Origin: CANKHA01 sp963731585
GTDB lineage: Bacteria; Pseudomonadota; Alphaproteobacteria; Rhizobiales; Xanthobacteraceae
Direction of reading: 5' to 3'
DNA: 64,000 nucleotides
Assembly: GCA_963731585.1 (NCBI GenBank)
Contig: CAVSWC010000003.1
Location: forward strand, 620,001 to 684,000
A model generated the notes under the pieces. The model was not told the origin of the DNA. It made no database searches and was given only the letters and a program-made list of their open reading frames with translations. Position numbers and translations under genes: made by a program. Positions 56,436-64,000 of the stretch are shown here, one piece after another (position 1 is the stretch's first letter; each line of letters starts with the position of its first letter).

Positions 56436-57813
56436 CTACGCAGCAATCAGCTGGCGGCCGTCGTGGCCGGCGACGGTGAGATCGAGCATCAAGCCGCGCG
56501 CCACGGGCGCTGAAAGCTTCACCGGCGTGAATTGCTCGGTGCGGCCGATGCCGCCGGCTTCGGTCAGCACGCGGCGCTCGCGCCCGACTTCGCCTTCAAG
56601 ATGCTTTCGCAAGGCCGCCTCGCCTTTTTCGCGCAGCCGGCGGGCGCGCTTTTTGATCACATCGCCCGGCACTTGCGGCATGCGCGCCGCCGGCGTGCCG
56701 GGCCGCGGGGAGAAAGGAAACACATGCAGATGCGTCAGCCCGCATTCGTCCACCAGATCGAGCGAACGGGCGAACATCTCCTCGGTTTCGGTCGGGAAGC
56801 CGGCGATGATGTCGCCGCCGAACACCACCTCGGGCCGCAGCCGCCGCACCTGATCGCAGAAGGCGATGGCGTCGGCGCGCGAATGCCGCCGCTTCATGCG
56901 CTTGAGAATGAGATCGTCGCCAGCCTGCAAGGACAGATGCAGATGCGGCATCAGCCGCGCTTCACTTGCCAAGGCATCGAGCAGATCGGCATCGACCTCC
57001 ACGGAATCGATCGACGACAGCCGCAGCCGGTCCAGTTCCGGCACGGCATGGAGGATTTCCCGCACCAGCCGGCCGAGCTTCGGCATGCCCGGCAGGTTCG
57101 ATCCGTAGCTCGTGATATCGACGCCGGTGAGCACCACCTCGCGATAGCCATTCGCAACCAGGCGGCGCACCTGATCCACGACCTCCGCCATCGGCAGCGA
57201 GCGCGAATTTCCGCGGCCATAAGGAATGATGCAGAAGGTGCAGCGATGATCGCAGCCGTTCTGCACCTGCACGAAAGCGCGGGTATGGCCTTTGATGCGC
57301 GTCGAGCGGCGGCAGCGCGATCTGTTTCGCCGCCATGATGTCGCCCACCGCTACCCGCTCGGGATGCGCCGAAGTCCGCCAGGTCTGCGGCGTCAGCTTT
57401 TCCTCGTTGCCGACCACACGGTCGACTTCCGGCATCGCGGCGAAACTTTGCGGATCGGCCTGCGCCGCGCAGCCGGTGACGACGATGCGGGTGTTCGGTT
57501 GTTCGCGGCGCAGCTTGCGGATGGCCTGGCGGGCCTGGCGCACGGCCTCGCCGGTCACCGCGCAGGTATTGACCACGGTGGTGTCGGAAAGCGCCGCCGC
57601 GTCGCGCCGGATCACTTCGGATTCGTGGATGTTGAGCCGGCAGCCGAAAGTGAGGACATCGACGTTGTTTGTCGTTCCGGGGCGCGGCAATGCCGCGAGC
57701 CCGGAACCCATAACCCCGGTCTGCCCATCATCGCCAACGCCGGGGCTATGGATTCCGGACAGCCGCTGCGCGGCTTCCGGAATGACTGCGTTATTTTCCG
57801 CTCGACGCGTCAT
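56436..57813 (-). CDS. mtaB: tRNA t6A37 methylthiotransferase MtaB (one frame break, repeat-coded N-terminus)
   Basis: A radical-SAM enzyme adding a methylthio group to t6A37 of tRNA. The conserved N-terminal domain begins VDVLTFGCRLNIHESEV at codon 51, then TTVVNTCAVTGEAVRQARQ and IVVTGCAAQADP (cluster cysteines); the radical-SAM motif is NGCDHRCTFCIIPYGRG. One extra base near 57297 separates the halves. ATG 57813 overlaps the dapF stop (ATGA), and codons 10-48 are encoded by a dispersed repeat. So either the enzyme carries a ~50-residue extension or starts at an internal codon (ATG at codon 35). The C-terminal TRAM-like region is complete. Confidence 0.9.
57671..57786. repeat. GTCGTTCCGGGG...CCGGAATGAC repeat inside the mtaB 5' end
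   Basis: The outer arms GTCGTTCCGGGG and TTCCGGAATGAC, with inner GGAACCCATAA and CTATGGATTCC, match the family at 54454. It is open in the mtaB frame and has no stop. Confidence 0.7.
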
Positions 57814-58688
57814 CCCACGCCCACTTTCGCGAACAACGCCGGATCGAATGTGCCCTCGCCTTCGAACTCCACCGGCCCGGTCATCAGCACATGGTCGTCG
57901 CTGGCGCGCCACTCGACGAAGAGGTCGCCGCCGGGCAGCGTGATGCGGACCTTGCGGTCGGTGCGTTTGAGCCGTGCCGCCGCCACCGCCGCGGCGCAGG
58001 CGGCGGAGCCGCAGGCCTGCGTGAGCCCGGCGCCCCGCTCCCAGGTGCGGATGACGATGTGATCGCGCGATTTGACATTGGCGAGCGTGATGTTGGCGCG
58101 CTCGGGGAAGATCGGATGATTTTCCAGGAGCGGTCCGATCTGCGCCAGATCATAGGCGTTCACGTCGTCGACCCAGAAGACGGCGTGCGGATTGCCCATG
58201 TTCACCACCGACGGCGTATGCAGGATCGGCTTGTCGATCGGCCCGATCTGCAGCTCGATCCCGCGCGTGTCGCGGAATTCTTCGGCGAGCGGGATCTCGT
58301 TCCAGGCAAAGCGCGGCTTGCCCATATCGACGGTCACCAGCCCGGGCGCCTCGGCTTTCCTGCAATTCAGCAGGCCGGCCTTGGTCTCCAAGGTGAGTGC
58401 GTCCTTGCCGGTTTCCTCGAACAGCAGCGAGGCGATGCAGCGCGTGCCGTTGCCGCAAGCGCCCACCTCGGAGCCGTCGTTATTGTAGATGCGGAGAAAG
58501 GCATCGGTGCCGGGCGTGCGCGGTGCATGCAGCGTCATCAACTGGTCGTAGCCGGCGGCGGGCGGCTGCGCGGCGGCGCGCGCTTCCTCGGCCGTAACGC
58601 TCGCCTGCGAGCGGCGCAAATCCACCACCACGATCTCGTTGCCGAGACCGTTCATGCGGATAAAAGGCTGGTTGGCCAGCGTGCCCAT
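57810..58688 (-). CDS. dapF: Diaminopimelate epimerase
   Basis: Converts LL- to meso-diaminopimelate for lysine and peptidoglycan. It has 292 residues, intact. The active-site cysteines are in GACGNGTRCIASL and TQACGSAACAAAV; FIRMNGLGNEIVVVDLR is the start motif. The mtaB start overlaps its stop, so the two are co-translated; this dapF-mtaB-ftsY order is common in alphaproteobacteria. Confidence 0.96.
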   Translation of the reverse strand: MGTLANQPFIRMNGLGNEIVVVDLRRSQASVTAEEARAAAQPPAAGYDQLMTLHAPRTPGTDAFLRIYNNDGSEVGACGNGTRCIASLLFEETGKDALTLETKAGLLNCRKAEAPGLVTVDMGKPRFAWNEIPLAEEFRDTRGIELQIGPIDKPILHTPSVVNMGNPHAVFWVDDVNAYDLAQIGPLLENHPIFPERANITLANVKSRDHIVIRTWERGAGLTQACGSAACAAAVAAARLKRTDRKVRITLPGGDLFVEWRASDDHVLMTGPVEFEGEGTFDPALFAKVGVG

Positions 58689-58820
58689 GGACGAAGCTTA
58701 TATGGCCAATCGCGCCGGGTAAGCCAGTAGCCCCTTGTTTCAGCGCCTTGCGTGATGCGCGCCATGGTAATATCGCAATTACGGCGCGTTGTTTTGCGCG
58801 TGCCGAAGAGGAAAGCAGAA

Positions 58821-59417
58821 ATGTCTCGCTTGTTTTTAACGGTCAGCGCCGCCGTCCTGGTTGCGGTTTTCTCGGTCGCCGCATCGGCCCAGACGCCCGC
58901 TCCGCAAACCCAGCCCGCCCCCGTCCCAGCACAGCCCGCGCCGGTGACCCCCGCCGATCCCTTCGGCGCGGAGGTGACGCTGGAGCCGAAGACCTTCATT
59001 TACATGAAAGGCACCGCGACCTGGGAAACCGCGTTCGAGACGCTGATCGAAGGCTTCAAGACCATCAACGACTACCTTGCCAAGCAGAAGATCACGCCGT
59101 CCGACAAGCCGCTGGCGATCTACACCCAGACCGACGAATCCGGTTTTCAGTATCAGGTCGGCATCCCGGTCGCCGAGGCGCCGAAGAACCCGCCGCGCGG
59201 CGATCTTGCCGTCGCAAAATCGCCCGGCGGCAAGATGCTGCAATTCGTTCACCGCGGGTCCTACGACGCCATGGACACGACCTATGAGGCGATCACCAAT
59301 TATCTCGACGAAAAGCGGCTGGAGTCGGAGGACATGTTCATCGAGGAATATGTCACCGATCCGGTGAAGACGCCGGAAGACAAGCTCATCGTCAATGTCT
59401 ATGTGCCGCTGAAATGA
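58821..59417 (+). CDS. Secreted GyrI-like / SOUL-type effector-binding domain protein
   Basis: A 198-residue exported protein: signal peptide (MSRLFLTVSAAVLVAVFSVAASA), a Pro/Gln-rich linker (QTPAPQTQPAPVPAQPAPV), and a GyrI/AraC-effector-binding-like domain (FIYMKGTATWETAFETLIEG, FQYQVGIPVAEAPKNPP, MLQFVHRGSYDAMDTTYEAI). GAGGAAAGCAGAA precedes the ATG. This fold usually binds small hydrophobic molecules; placing it in the periplasm is unusual compared with cytoplasmic SbmC. The last four bases overlap the next gene. Confidence 0.8.
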   Translation: MSRLFLTVSAAVLVAVFSVAASAQTPAPQTQPAPVPAQPAPVTPADPFGAEVTLEPKTFIYMKGTATWETAFETLIEGFKTINDYLAKQKITPSDKPLAIYTQTDESGFQYQVGIPVAEAPKNPPRGDLAVAKSPGGKMLQFVHRGSYDAMDTTYEAITNYLDEKRLESEDMFIEEYVTDPVKTPEDKLIVNVYVPLK

Positions 59418-60103
59418 TGCGCCCGCTCGTTCTCATCGCGTTGCTCGCCTTTGCGAGCGTCTCTCCCGCGGGTGCGCAGCCTGACAAACTTCCCAATCTC
59501 ATCACGGTGACGGGCGAAGGCGAGGTCGCGATCGTGCCCGATCTTGCGATCCTCGGCGCCGGGGTGACCACCACCGGCAAGACCGCCCGCGAGGCGAGCG
59601 AAGCCAACGCCAAAATAATGGCTGGCGTGATGGCTGCGCTGAAAGCGGCCGGCATTGCCGAACGGGACGTGCAGACGTCATGGCTGTCGCTGCATCCGGT
59701 GCGTGACAATACGCGCAACGAGCTGCGCATCACAGGCTTTCAGGCCACCAACCAGGTGACCGTCAAGTTGCGCGAGGTGGCGAAGACGGCTGAGGTCGTC
59801 GACCGGCTGGTATCGGCAGGCGCCAACGACATCGCCGGCATCCAGTTCGAGGTGTCCTCGCCGTCAAAGCCGCTCGATCGGGCGCGCGAGGCCGCGATCG
59901 CCGATGCCCGGCGCAAGGCGGAGGTCTATGCCAAGGCCGCCAATGTGCAGCTCGGGTTGCCGGTGCATATCAGCGAAGAAAGCAGCGTCGTGCCCGGCCC
60001 GATCGCCTTGCGGACCGCGAAGGCCACGGAGGCCACTCCGGTCTCTGCGGGCGAGCAGATGCAGCGGATTTTGGTATCGGTCAGCTACGAGCTGCAGCGC
60101 TGA
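59414..60103 (+). CDS. SIMPL domain (DUF541) periplasmic protein
   Basis: A 229-residue protein with a signal peptide (MRPLVLIALLAFASVSPAGA) and a SIMPL/DUF541 domain: NLITVTGEGEVAIVPDLAIL, SWLSLHPVRDN and ALRTAKATEATPVSAGEQM. Members such as E. coli YggE lower oxidative stress or form rings in the periplasm. ATGATG at 59414 overlaps the upstream stop, so it is translationally coupled to the SOUL-like gene, suggesting that the two secreted proteins act together. Confidence 0.9.
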   Translation: MMRPLVLIALLAFASVSPAGAQPDKLPNLITVTGEGEVAIVPDLAILGAGVTTTGKTAREASEANAKIMAGVMAALKAAGIAERDVQTSWLSLHPVRDNTRNELRITGFQATNQVTVKLREVAKTAEVVDRLVSAGANDIAGIQFEVSSPSKPLDRAREAAIADARRKAEVYAKAANVQLGLPVHISEESSVVPGPIALRTAKATEATPVSAGEQMQRILVSVSYELQR

Positions 60104-60119
60104 GCCCCCGCCGCAGCGG

Positions 60120-61181
60120 TCACAGCTCCAACACCTGACCGGGACGCAGCGCGCGGAATTTTTCCTCCGGCAGATTTGCCGCCTTGCGTGCTTCGACCAA
60201 ACGCGCCAGCGGCTCATCAATCGCCTCATCGGTGAGCTGAAATGTGCCGAAGTGATGCGCCATCGCATAGTCCGCGCCGGTGTCGGCAAAGGCGCGCACG
60301 GCTTCTTCCGGGTTCATGTGCTGATCGCGCATGAACCAGCGCGGCGCATAGGCGCCGATCGGGAGAATTGCCAAGCGGAACGGACCATAAAGCTCGCGCG
60401 CTTTGCGGAAATGGTAGCCGTCGCCATAGCCGCTGTCGGCGACATGCAGAATGCGGCCGGCCGGCGTCTCGATCACGAAGCCAGCCCAGAGCGCCTTGTT
60501 GCGATCGAGCAAGCCGCGCGCCGACCAATGCCGCATCGGCACCATCGTCACCGCGACATCGCCGCTCAAGGGCACGCGAACGTGCCAGTCATAGGCCTCG
60601 ACGCGCGCCGAGGCAGCATGACCCCGGATAATGCTGTCGTTCCCGAGCGGCGCGATGACCCGCGTGCGGTGCGGCGTCGCCAAAGCCGACAAGGTGGCAA
60701 CGTCGAGATGGTCATAGTGGCAATGGGAGACCAGCGCCACGTCAATAGGTGGCAGCGCATCGAAGGCGACTCCGGGATCGTTGACGCGCCTCGGTCCGGC
60801 GAAAGTCACCGGCGAGGCGCGCTCAGACCAGATCGGGTCAATGAGGATATTCAAGCCGCCGGCTTGGAGCAGCAGGCTTGCGTGTCCTATGAAAGAGACG
60901 CGCCAGTCGCGCGGATTATCCACCCGCTGCGGCGGCTTGTCGGCATAGGGACTCGGATCGCGCTCGGGCCATGGCACGCGCTCCCTGGTGAGTTGCCAGC
61001 GAATGAGGTCGGCGAAGCCCTTGGGAGGCGAACCGTTGGTATCAAAGAAGCGTAGCCCGTCGAAATGATCCGATACCGGGCCGTCGTAATAGCGCGAAAG
61101 GTGTGCGAGCACGCCTGCTCCGCCCCCGGCTGCGGCGGCGAAACCAGCTATTCCGGCGATGATGCGGCGGCGGGAAATCAT
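60120..61181 (-). CDS. Metallo-beta-lactamase-fold hydrolase (NAPE-PLD/UlaG-like), Tat-like signal
   Basis: A 353-residue protein. The N-terminus MISRRRIIAGIAGFAAAAGG resembles a twin-arginine signal. The zinc motif is VSHCHYDHLD (HxHxDH); further ligands are in MRHWSARG, HVADSGYGDGYHF and AHHFGTFQL. The sequence FIGHASLLLQAGGLNILIDP places it with the N-acyl-phosphatidylethanolamine phospholipase D-like branch, so a phospholipid or other phosphodiester substrate is plausible but unproven. The start is ATG 61181; codons upstream to 61397 do not match the family. Confidence 0.88.
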   Translation of the reverse strand: MISRRRIIAGIAGFAAAAGGGAGVLAHLSRYYDGPVSDHFDGLRFFDTNGSPPKGFADLIRWQLTRERVPWPERDPSPYADKPPQRVDNPRDWRVSFIGHASLLLQAGGLNILIDPIWSERASPVTFAGPRRVNDPGVAFDALPPIDVALVSHCHYDHLDVATLSALATPHRTRVIAPLGNDSIIRGHAASARVEAYDWHVRVPLSGDVAVTMVPMRHWSARGLLDRNKALWAGFVIETPAGRILHVADSGYGDGYHFRKARELYGPFRLAILPIGAYAPRWFMRDQHMNPEEAVRAFADTGADYAMAHHFGTFQLTDEAIDEPLARLVEARKAANLPEEKFRALRPGQVLEL

Positions 61182-61519
61182 CGTGACCTTATAAGCCCGG
61201 AAGCGGGCAATTTGGGCCGTAACGAGCCTCATACCGCCGGAATCACATCGCAGCAACCCGCCCACAAACCTTGACTTTTCAAGCCTGAACCCCCAGTTTC
61301 CGGCCGTTCTCGCAAGAGATGACGATTGCTGACCCGCCGACCGGCCCCTGAGGCCGGAGGCCCCCGCCCGACAGCGCGATGCGCCCTCGGGCGTCAAGTC
61401 GTTTTGTTATTAGACCCTCATCCTGAGGAGCCGCCGGAGGCGGCGTCTCGAAGGATGTGGCCTCGTCCTTCGAGACGCGTGCTGCGCACGCTTTTCAGGA
61501 TGAGGATTACGGAGGAACG
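61182..61519. other. 338-bp divergent intergenic region
   Basis: It separates the MBL-fold gene (minus) from ffh (plus). It contains a short inverted pair CCGGCCCC/GGCCGG near 61345, a dispersed repeat at 61416-61505, and the ffh ribosome-binding site GGAGGAACG at 61511. Promoters for both genes should lie here, but no convincing -35/-10 was found. Confidence 0.5.
61416..61505. repeat. CCTCATCCTGAGG...CAGGATGAGG repeat in the ffh leader
   Basis: CCTCATCCTGAGGAGCC and TTTTCAGGATGAGG are the outer arms; GGCGTCTCGAAGGATG and CCTTCGAGACGCG are inner arms. It ends six bases before the ffh Shine-Dalgarno. Confidence 0.75.
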
Positions 61520-63070
61520 ATGTTCGAAAGCCTATCGGAGAAACTTGGCGGCATCCTCGATCGCCTGACCAAGCGCGGCGCGCTGTCGGAAGCGGACGTG
61601 GACGCCGCGCTGCGCGAAGTGCGGCGCGCGCTGCTGGAGGCCGACGTCGCGCTCGATGTGGCGCGCGCTTTCGTCGACAAAGTGCGCGAACGCGCGGTGG
61701 GCGTCGACGTCATCAAGTCGGTGACGCCCGGCCAGATGGTCGTGAAGATCGTGCATGACGAGCTTGTCGCAACGCTCGGCGCGGAAGGCCAGGGCGTCGA
61801 TCTCAATGCGCCGGCCCCGGTTGCGATCATGATGGTCGGCCTGCAGGGCTCCGGCAAAACCACCACCACGGCCAAGCTCGCCAAGCGCCTTGCCGATCGT
61901 CTCAAGCGCAAAACGCTGATGGCGTCGCTCGACGTGCGCCGCCCCGCGGCGATGGAGCAGCTCGCCGTGCTCGGCCGCGACATCGGCGTCGATACGCTGC
62001 CGGTGGTCGAAGGCCAGCAGCCGGCGCAGATCGCGCGCCGCGCGCTCGAAGCCGGACGGCTCGGCGGCTATGACGTGGTGCTGCTCGATACCGCCGGCCG
62101 CACCACGCTCGACGAAGCCATGATGGCGGAAGCCGCCGAGGTGAAGCGCGCCGCCAATCCGCATGAGGTTCTGCTCGTCGCCGACGCGCTCACCGGCCAG
62201 GACGCGGTCAATCTCGCGCGTTCCTTCAACGAGCGCGTGGGACTGACCGGCATCGTGCTCACCCGCATCGATGGCGACGGCCGCGGCGGCGCCGCACTCT
62301 CCATGCGCTCGGTCACCGGCAAGCCGATCAAGCTGATCGGCACCGGCGAAAAGATGGACGCGTTGGAGGATTTCGATCCCGGGCGCATCGCCGGACGCAT
62401 CCTCGGCATGGGCGACATCGTCTCGCTGGTGGAGAAAGCCGCGGCGAATATCGACGCCGAAAAGGCCATGCGTACCGCCGAGCGCATGCGCAAGGGCGCC
62501 TTCGATCTCAACGATCTGCGCGATCAGCTCGACCAGATGGCGAAGATGGGCGGCATCGGCGGATTGATGGGAATGATGCCGGGCGTCGCGAAGATCAAGA
62601 ACCAGATCGCCAATGCCAATCTCGATGACGGGCTGCTCAAGCGGCAGAAGGCGATGATCGATTCGATGACGCCGAAAGAGCGGCGCAACCCGGACCTGCT
62701 GAAGAACAGCCGCAAGAAGCGCATCGTCGCCGGCTCCGGCACCAAGGTGGAAGAGCTCAACAAGCTGCTGAAGATGCATCGCGGCATGGCCGACATGATG
62801 AAGGCCATGGGCGGCGCCAAGCGCGGGCCGATGGCGGGCCTGGCCAATATGCTCGGGATGGGCGGCGGCATGCCGAGCCCCGAGCAGATGGCGGAAATGG
62901 CGAAGAATATGCCGGGCGGCGCGGCCGGGGGGGCCGGCGGGCTGCCGCCGAGCATGCCGAAACTGCCGCCGAATTTCCCCGGCATGCCGGGCGGCCTTCC
63001 CGGACTTGGCGGTCTTGGCGGCAGGCCCCCGGGCCTTGGTGGATTTCCCGGATTGGGGAAGAAGAAGTGA
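61520..63070 (+). CDS. ffh: Signal recognition particle protein Ffh
   Basis: The SRP54 GTPase that recognises signal sequences. Start MFESLSEKLGGILDRLTKRG follows GGAGGAACG. G-domain: G1 GLQGSGKTTTTAKLA, DVRRPAAMEQL, DTAGRTTLDEAMM, TRIDGDGRGGAALS. The M-domain has the Met-rich signal-binding groove and SGTKVEELNKLLKMHRGMAD (RNA contact). The tail (residues ~445-516) is a long low-complexity Gly/Pro/Met run with PGMPGGLPGLGGLGGRPPGL, longer than in E. coli but common in alphaproteobacteria. Intact, 516 residues. Confidence 0.96.
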   Translation: MFESLSEKLGGILDRLTKRGALSEADVDAALREVRRALLEADVALDVARAFVDKVRERAVGVDVIKSVTPGQMVVKIVHDELVATLGAEGQGVDLNAPAPVAIMMVGLQGSGKTTTTAKLAKRLADRLKRKTLMASLDVRRPAAMEQLAVLGRDIGVDTLPVVEGQQPAQIARRALEAGRLGGYDVVLLDTAGRTTLDEAMMAEAAEVKRAANPHEVLLVADALTGQDAVNLARSFNERVGLTGIVLTRIDGDGRGGAALSMRSVTGKPIKLIGTGEKMDALEDFDPGRIAGRILGMGDIVSLVEKAAANIDAEKAMRTAERMRKGAFDLNDLRDQLDQMAKMGGIGGLMGMMPGVAKIKNQIANANLDDGLLKRQKAMIDSMTPKERRNPDLLKNSRKKRIVAGSGTKVEELNKLLKMHRGMADMMKAMGGAKRGPMAGLANMLGMGGGMPSPEQMAEMAKNMPGGAAGGAGGLPPSMPKLPPNFPGMPGGLPGLGGLGGRPPGLGGFPGLGKKK

Positions 63071-63093
63071 GAAATCGACGCCGACCTTTCACC

Positions 63094-63185
63094 GTCATCC
63101 TGAGGTGGCCGCGCAAGCGGCCCTCGAAGGATGCGGCCCAGGCCGTCGCCCTTCGAGGCTCGCTACGCTCGCACCTCAGGGTGAC
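63094..63185. repeat. GTCATCCTGAGGTGG...CACCTCAGGGTGAC repeat in the ffh-rpsP gap
   Basis: The outer arms GTCATCCTGAGGTG and CACCTCAGGGTGAC enclose CCTCGAAGG and CCTTCGAGG. It is the fourth copy of this family in the window. Confidence 0.75.
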
Positions 63186-63236
63186 GGATCAATTTTGAAT
63201 TGAGCAAACAAAGAGAACTGAGAAAGGAAAAACGTA

Positions 63237-63665
63237 ATGCCACTGAGAATTCGTATGTCGCGCGCGGGCACCAAGAAGCGCCCGTTCTATCATCTCGTCG
63301 TCGCCGACTCGCGCTTTCCGCGCGACGGGCGTTTCATCGAGCGGCTCGGCTTTTTCAATCCGCTGCTGGCGAAGGACAATGCCGAACGGTTGAAGCTCGA
63401 CCTGGAAAAAGTGAAGGCCTGGATGGCGAAGGGCGCGGTGCCGACCGACCGCATCATGCGTTTCCTCGATGCCGCCGGCGTCGCCAAGCGCGAGAAGCGC
63501 AACAATCCGGAAAAGGCGATCCCGCGCAAGGAGCGAAAGGCGAGCGCCGAAGAGGCGGTCAAGACCGCCGAGGCAGCAGCGGCCGCCGCCAAGACCGCAA
63601 AGGCCGCCAAGGCTGAGGAAGCCAAGGCTGAGGCGGCCAAGGCTAAGGAAGCGGCGGCGAGCTAA
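63237..63665 (+). CDS. rpsP: 30S ribosomal protein S16
   Basis: Ribosomal protein bS16. The core LRIRMSRAGTKKRPFYHLVV, VVADSRFPRDGRFIERLGFF and VKAWMAKGAVPTDRIMRFL is intact. Like other alphaproteobacterial S16 it has a long C-terminal Lys/Ala tail (KTAKAAKAEEAKAEAAKAK) bringing it to 142 residues. GAAAGGAAAAACGTA precedes the ATG at 63237. It precedes rimM in the conserved rpsP-rimM-trmD-rplS order. Confidence 0.96.
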   Translation: MPLRIRMSRAGTKKRPFYHLVVADSRFPRDGRFIERLGFFNPLLAKDNAERLKLDLEKVKAWMAKGAVPTDRIMRFLDAAGVAKREKRNNPEKAIPRKERKASAEEAVKTAEAAAAAAKTAKAAKAEEAKAEAAKAKEAAAS

Positions 63666-63688
63666 GGCTCCAGCCGCGCGAGGGCGCG

Positions 63689-64000
63689 ATGGACAAGCGG
63701 GTTTGCGTGGCGCAGATCGGAGCGCCGCACGGCGTCCGCGGGGAGGTCCGATTGTGGACCTTCACCGCCGACCCGATGGCGGTGACGCGCTACGGAGCGC
63801 TGGAGAGCGAGGACGGCAAGCGCGTCTTTGAAATCGATGCGGTGCGCCGCGCAAAGGGCCACCTCGTGGCCCGCCTGCGCGGTATCGCGGATCGTGACGC
63901 GGCGGAACGGCTGACCAACGTGAAGTTGTTCGTGCCGCGCGATCGGCTGCCGGAAATCGAGAGCGATGAATTCTACCACGCCGACCTCATCGGGTTGCGC
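63689..64000 (+). CDS. rimM: 16S rRNA processing protein RimM, 3' end outside window
   Basis: A ribosome maturation factor for the 30S head. 104 codons are visible: KRVCVAQIGAPHGVRGEVRL is the N-terminal RimM domain start, LVARLRGIADRDAAERLTNV and KLFVPRDRLPEIESDEFYHA continue it, and the PRC-barrel begins with YHADLIGLR at the window edge. The start ATG at 63689 lies 23 bp after the rpsP stop. Confidence 0.93.
   Translation, partial: MDKRVCVAQIGAPHGVRGEVRLWTFTADPMAVTRYGALESEDGKRVFEIDAVRRAKGHLVARLRGIADRDAAERLTNVKLFVPRDRLPEIESDEFYHADLIGLR

Overview
The window is GC-rich DNA from an alphaproteobacterium, most likely a member of the Hyphomicrobiales (Rhizobiales) on the Bradyrhizobium/Xanthobacteraceae side. 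This rests on several blocks whose gene order, to my knowledge, is typical of that group: proB-proA-nadD-rsfS-rlmH-envC-ctpA-yibQ-rppH; atpHAGDC next to priA; zapE-mdh-sucC-sucD-sucA-sucB-lpdA; acnA-ccmABCDG; dapF-mtaB-ftsY-yciB; and ffh-rpsP-rimM. Small families such as DUF2794 and the dispersed intergenic repeats (heptamer TAGCGAA arrays, CCTCATCCTGAGG elements, GTCATGCCCGG elements) fit the same group. The species cannot be named from the sequence.

Layout. Bases 1-4830 hold the end of a His/Gly/Tyr-rich protein, a CPA1 Na+/H+ antiporter, a DUF72 protein, proB and a VanX-like dipeptidase. Bases 5117-13441 are the proA-to-rppH block (proline and NAD synthesis, ribosome maturation, cell-wall remodelling, RNA decay). 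A CorA-type transporter follows, then the ATP synthase F1 operon atpHAGDC (14723-19859, minus). Bases 20105-24110 look accessory: an RsbQ-like hydrolase overlapping a PAS histidine kinase, a TSUP permease and a Bug-type binding protein. Next come priA, xerC, then a long minus-strand block with lpdA, the 2-oxoglutarate dehydrogenase genes, succinyl-CoA synthetase, malate dehydrogenase and zapE. After that lie thpR, a tesA-like esterase divergent from an ABC exporter pair, a Bax-inhibitor-1 protein, DUF2794, a DUF1223 protein, aconitase, the ccm genes, yciB, ftsY, rluA, mtaB, dapF, a two-gene secreted-protein operon, a metallo-beta-lactamase-fold protein, ffh, rpsP and the start of rimM.

Two features run through the whole window. 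First, about 30 frame breaks hit otherwise well conserved and often essential genes (atpD, atpH, sucA, sucB, sucD, acnA, ftsY, proA). Nearly all are repaired by removing one base, which points to insertion-type sequencing or assembly error rather than gene decay. Coordinates given for such genes span the repaired gene. Second, at least 18 palindromic repeats of several families fill the gaps between genes. Different families occupy three spacers of the atp operon, and some copies run into coding sequence (mtaB 5' end, rluA interior, ccmA 3' end).

The best candidates for something new are the RsbQ-hydrolase/PAS-kinase pair, two structured small-RNA candidates ending in intrinsic terminators, a 28-bp perfect palindrome beside aconitase, and the repeat elements that have become coding. 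No tRNA, rRNA, CRISPR array, prophage or transposase was seen.
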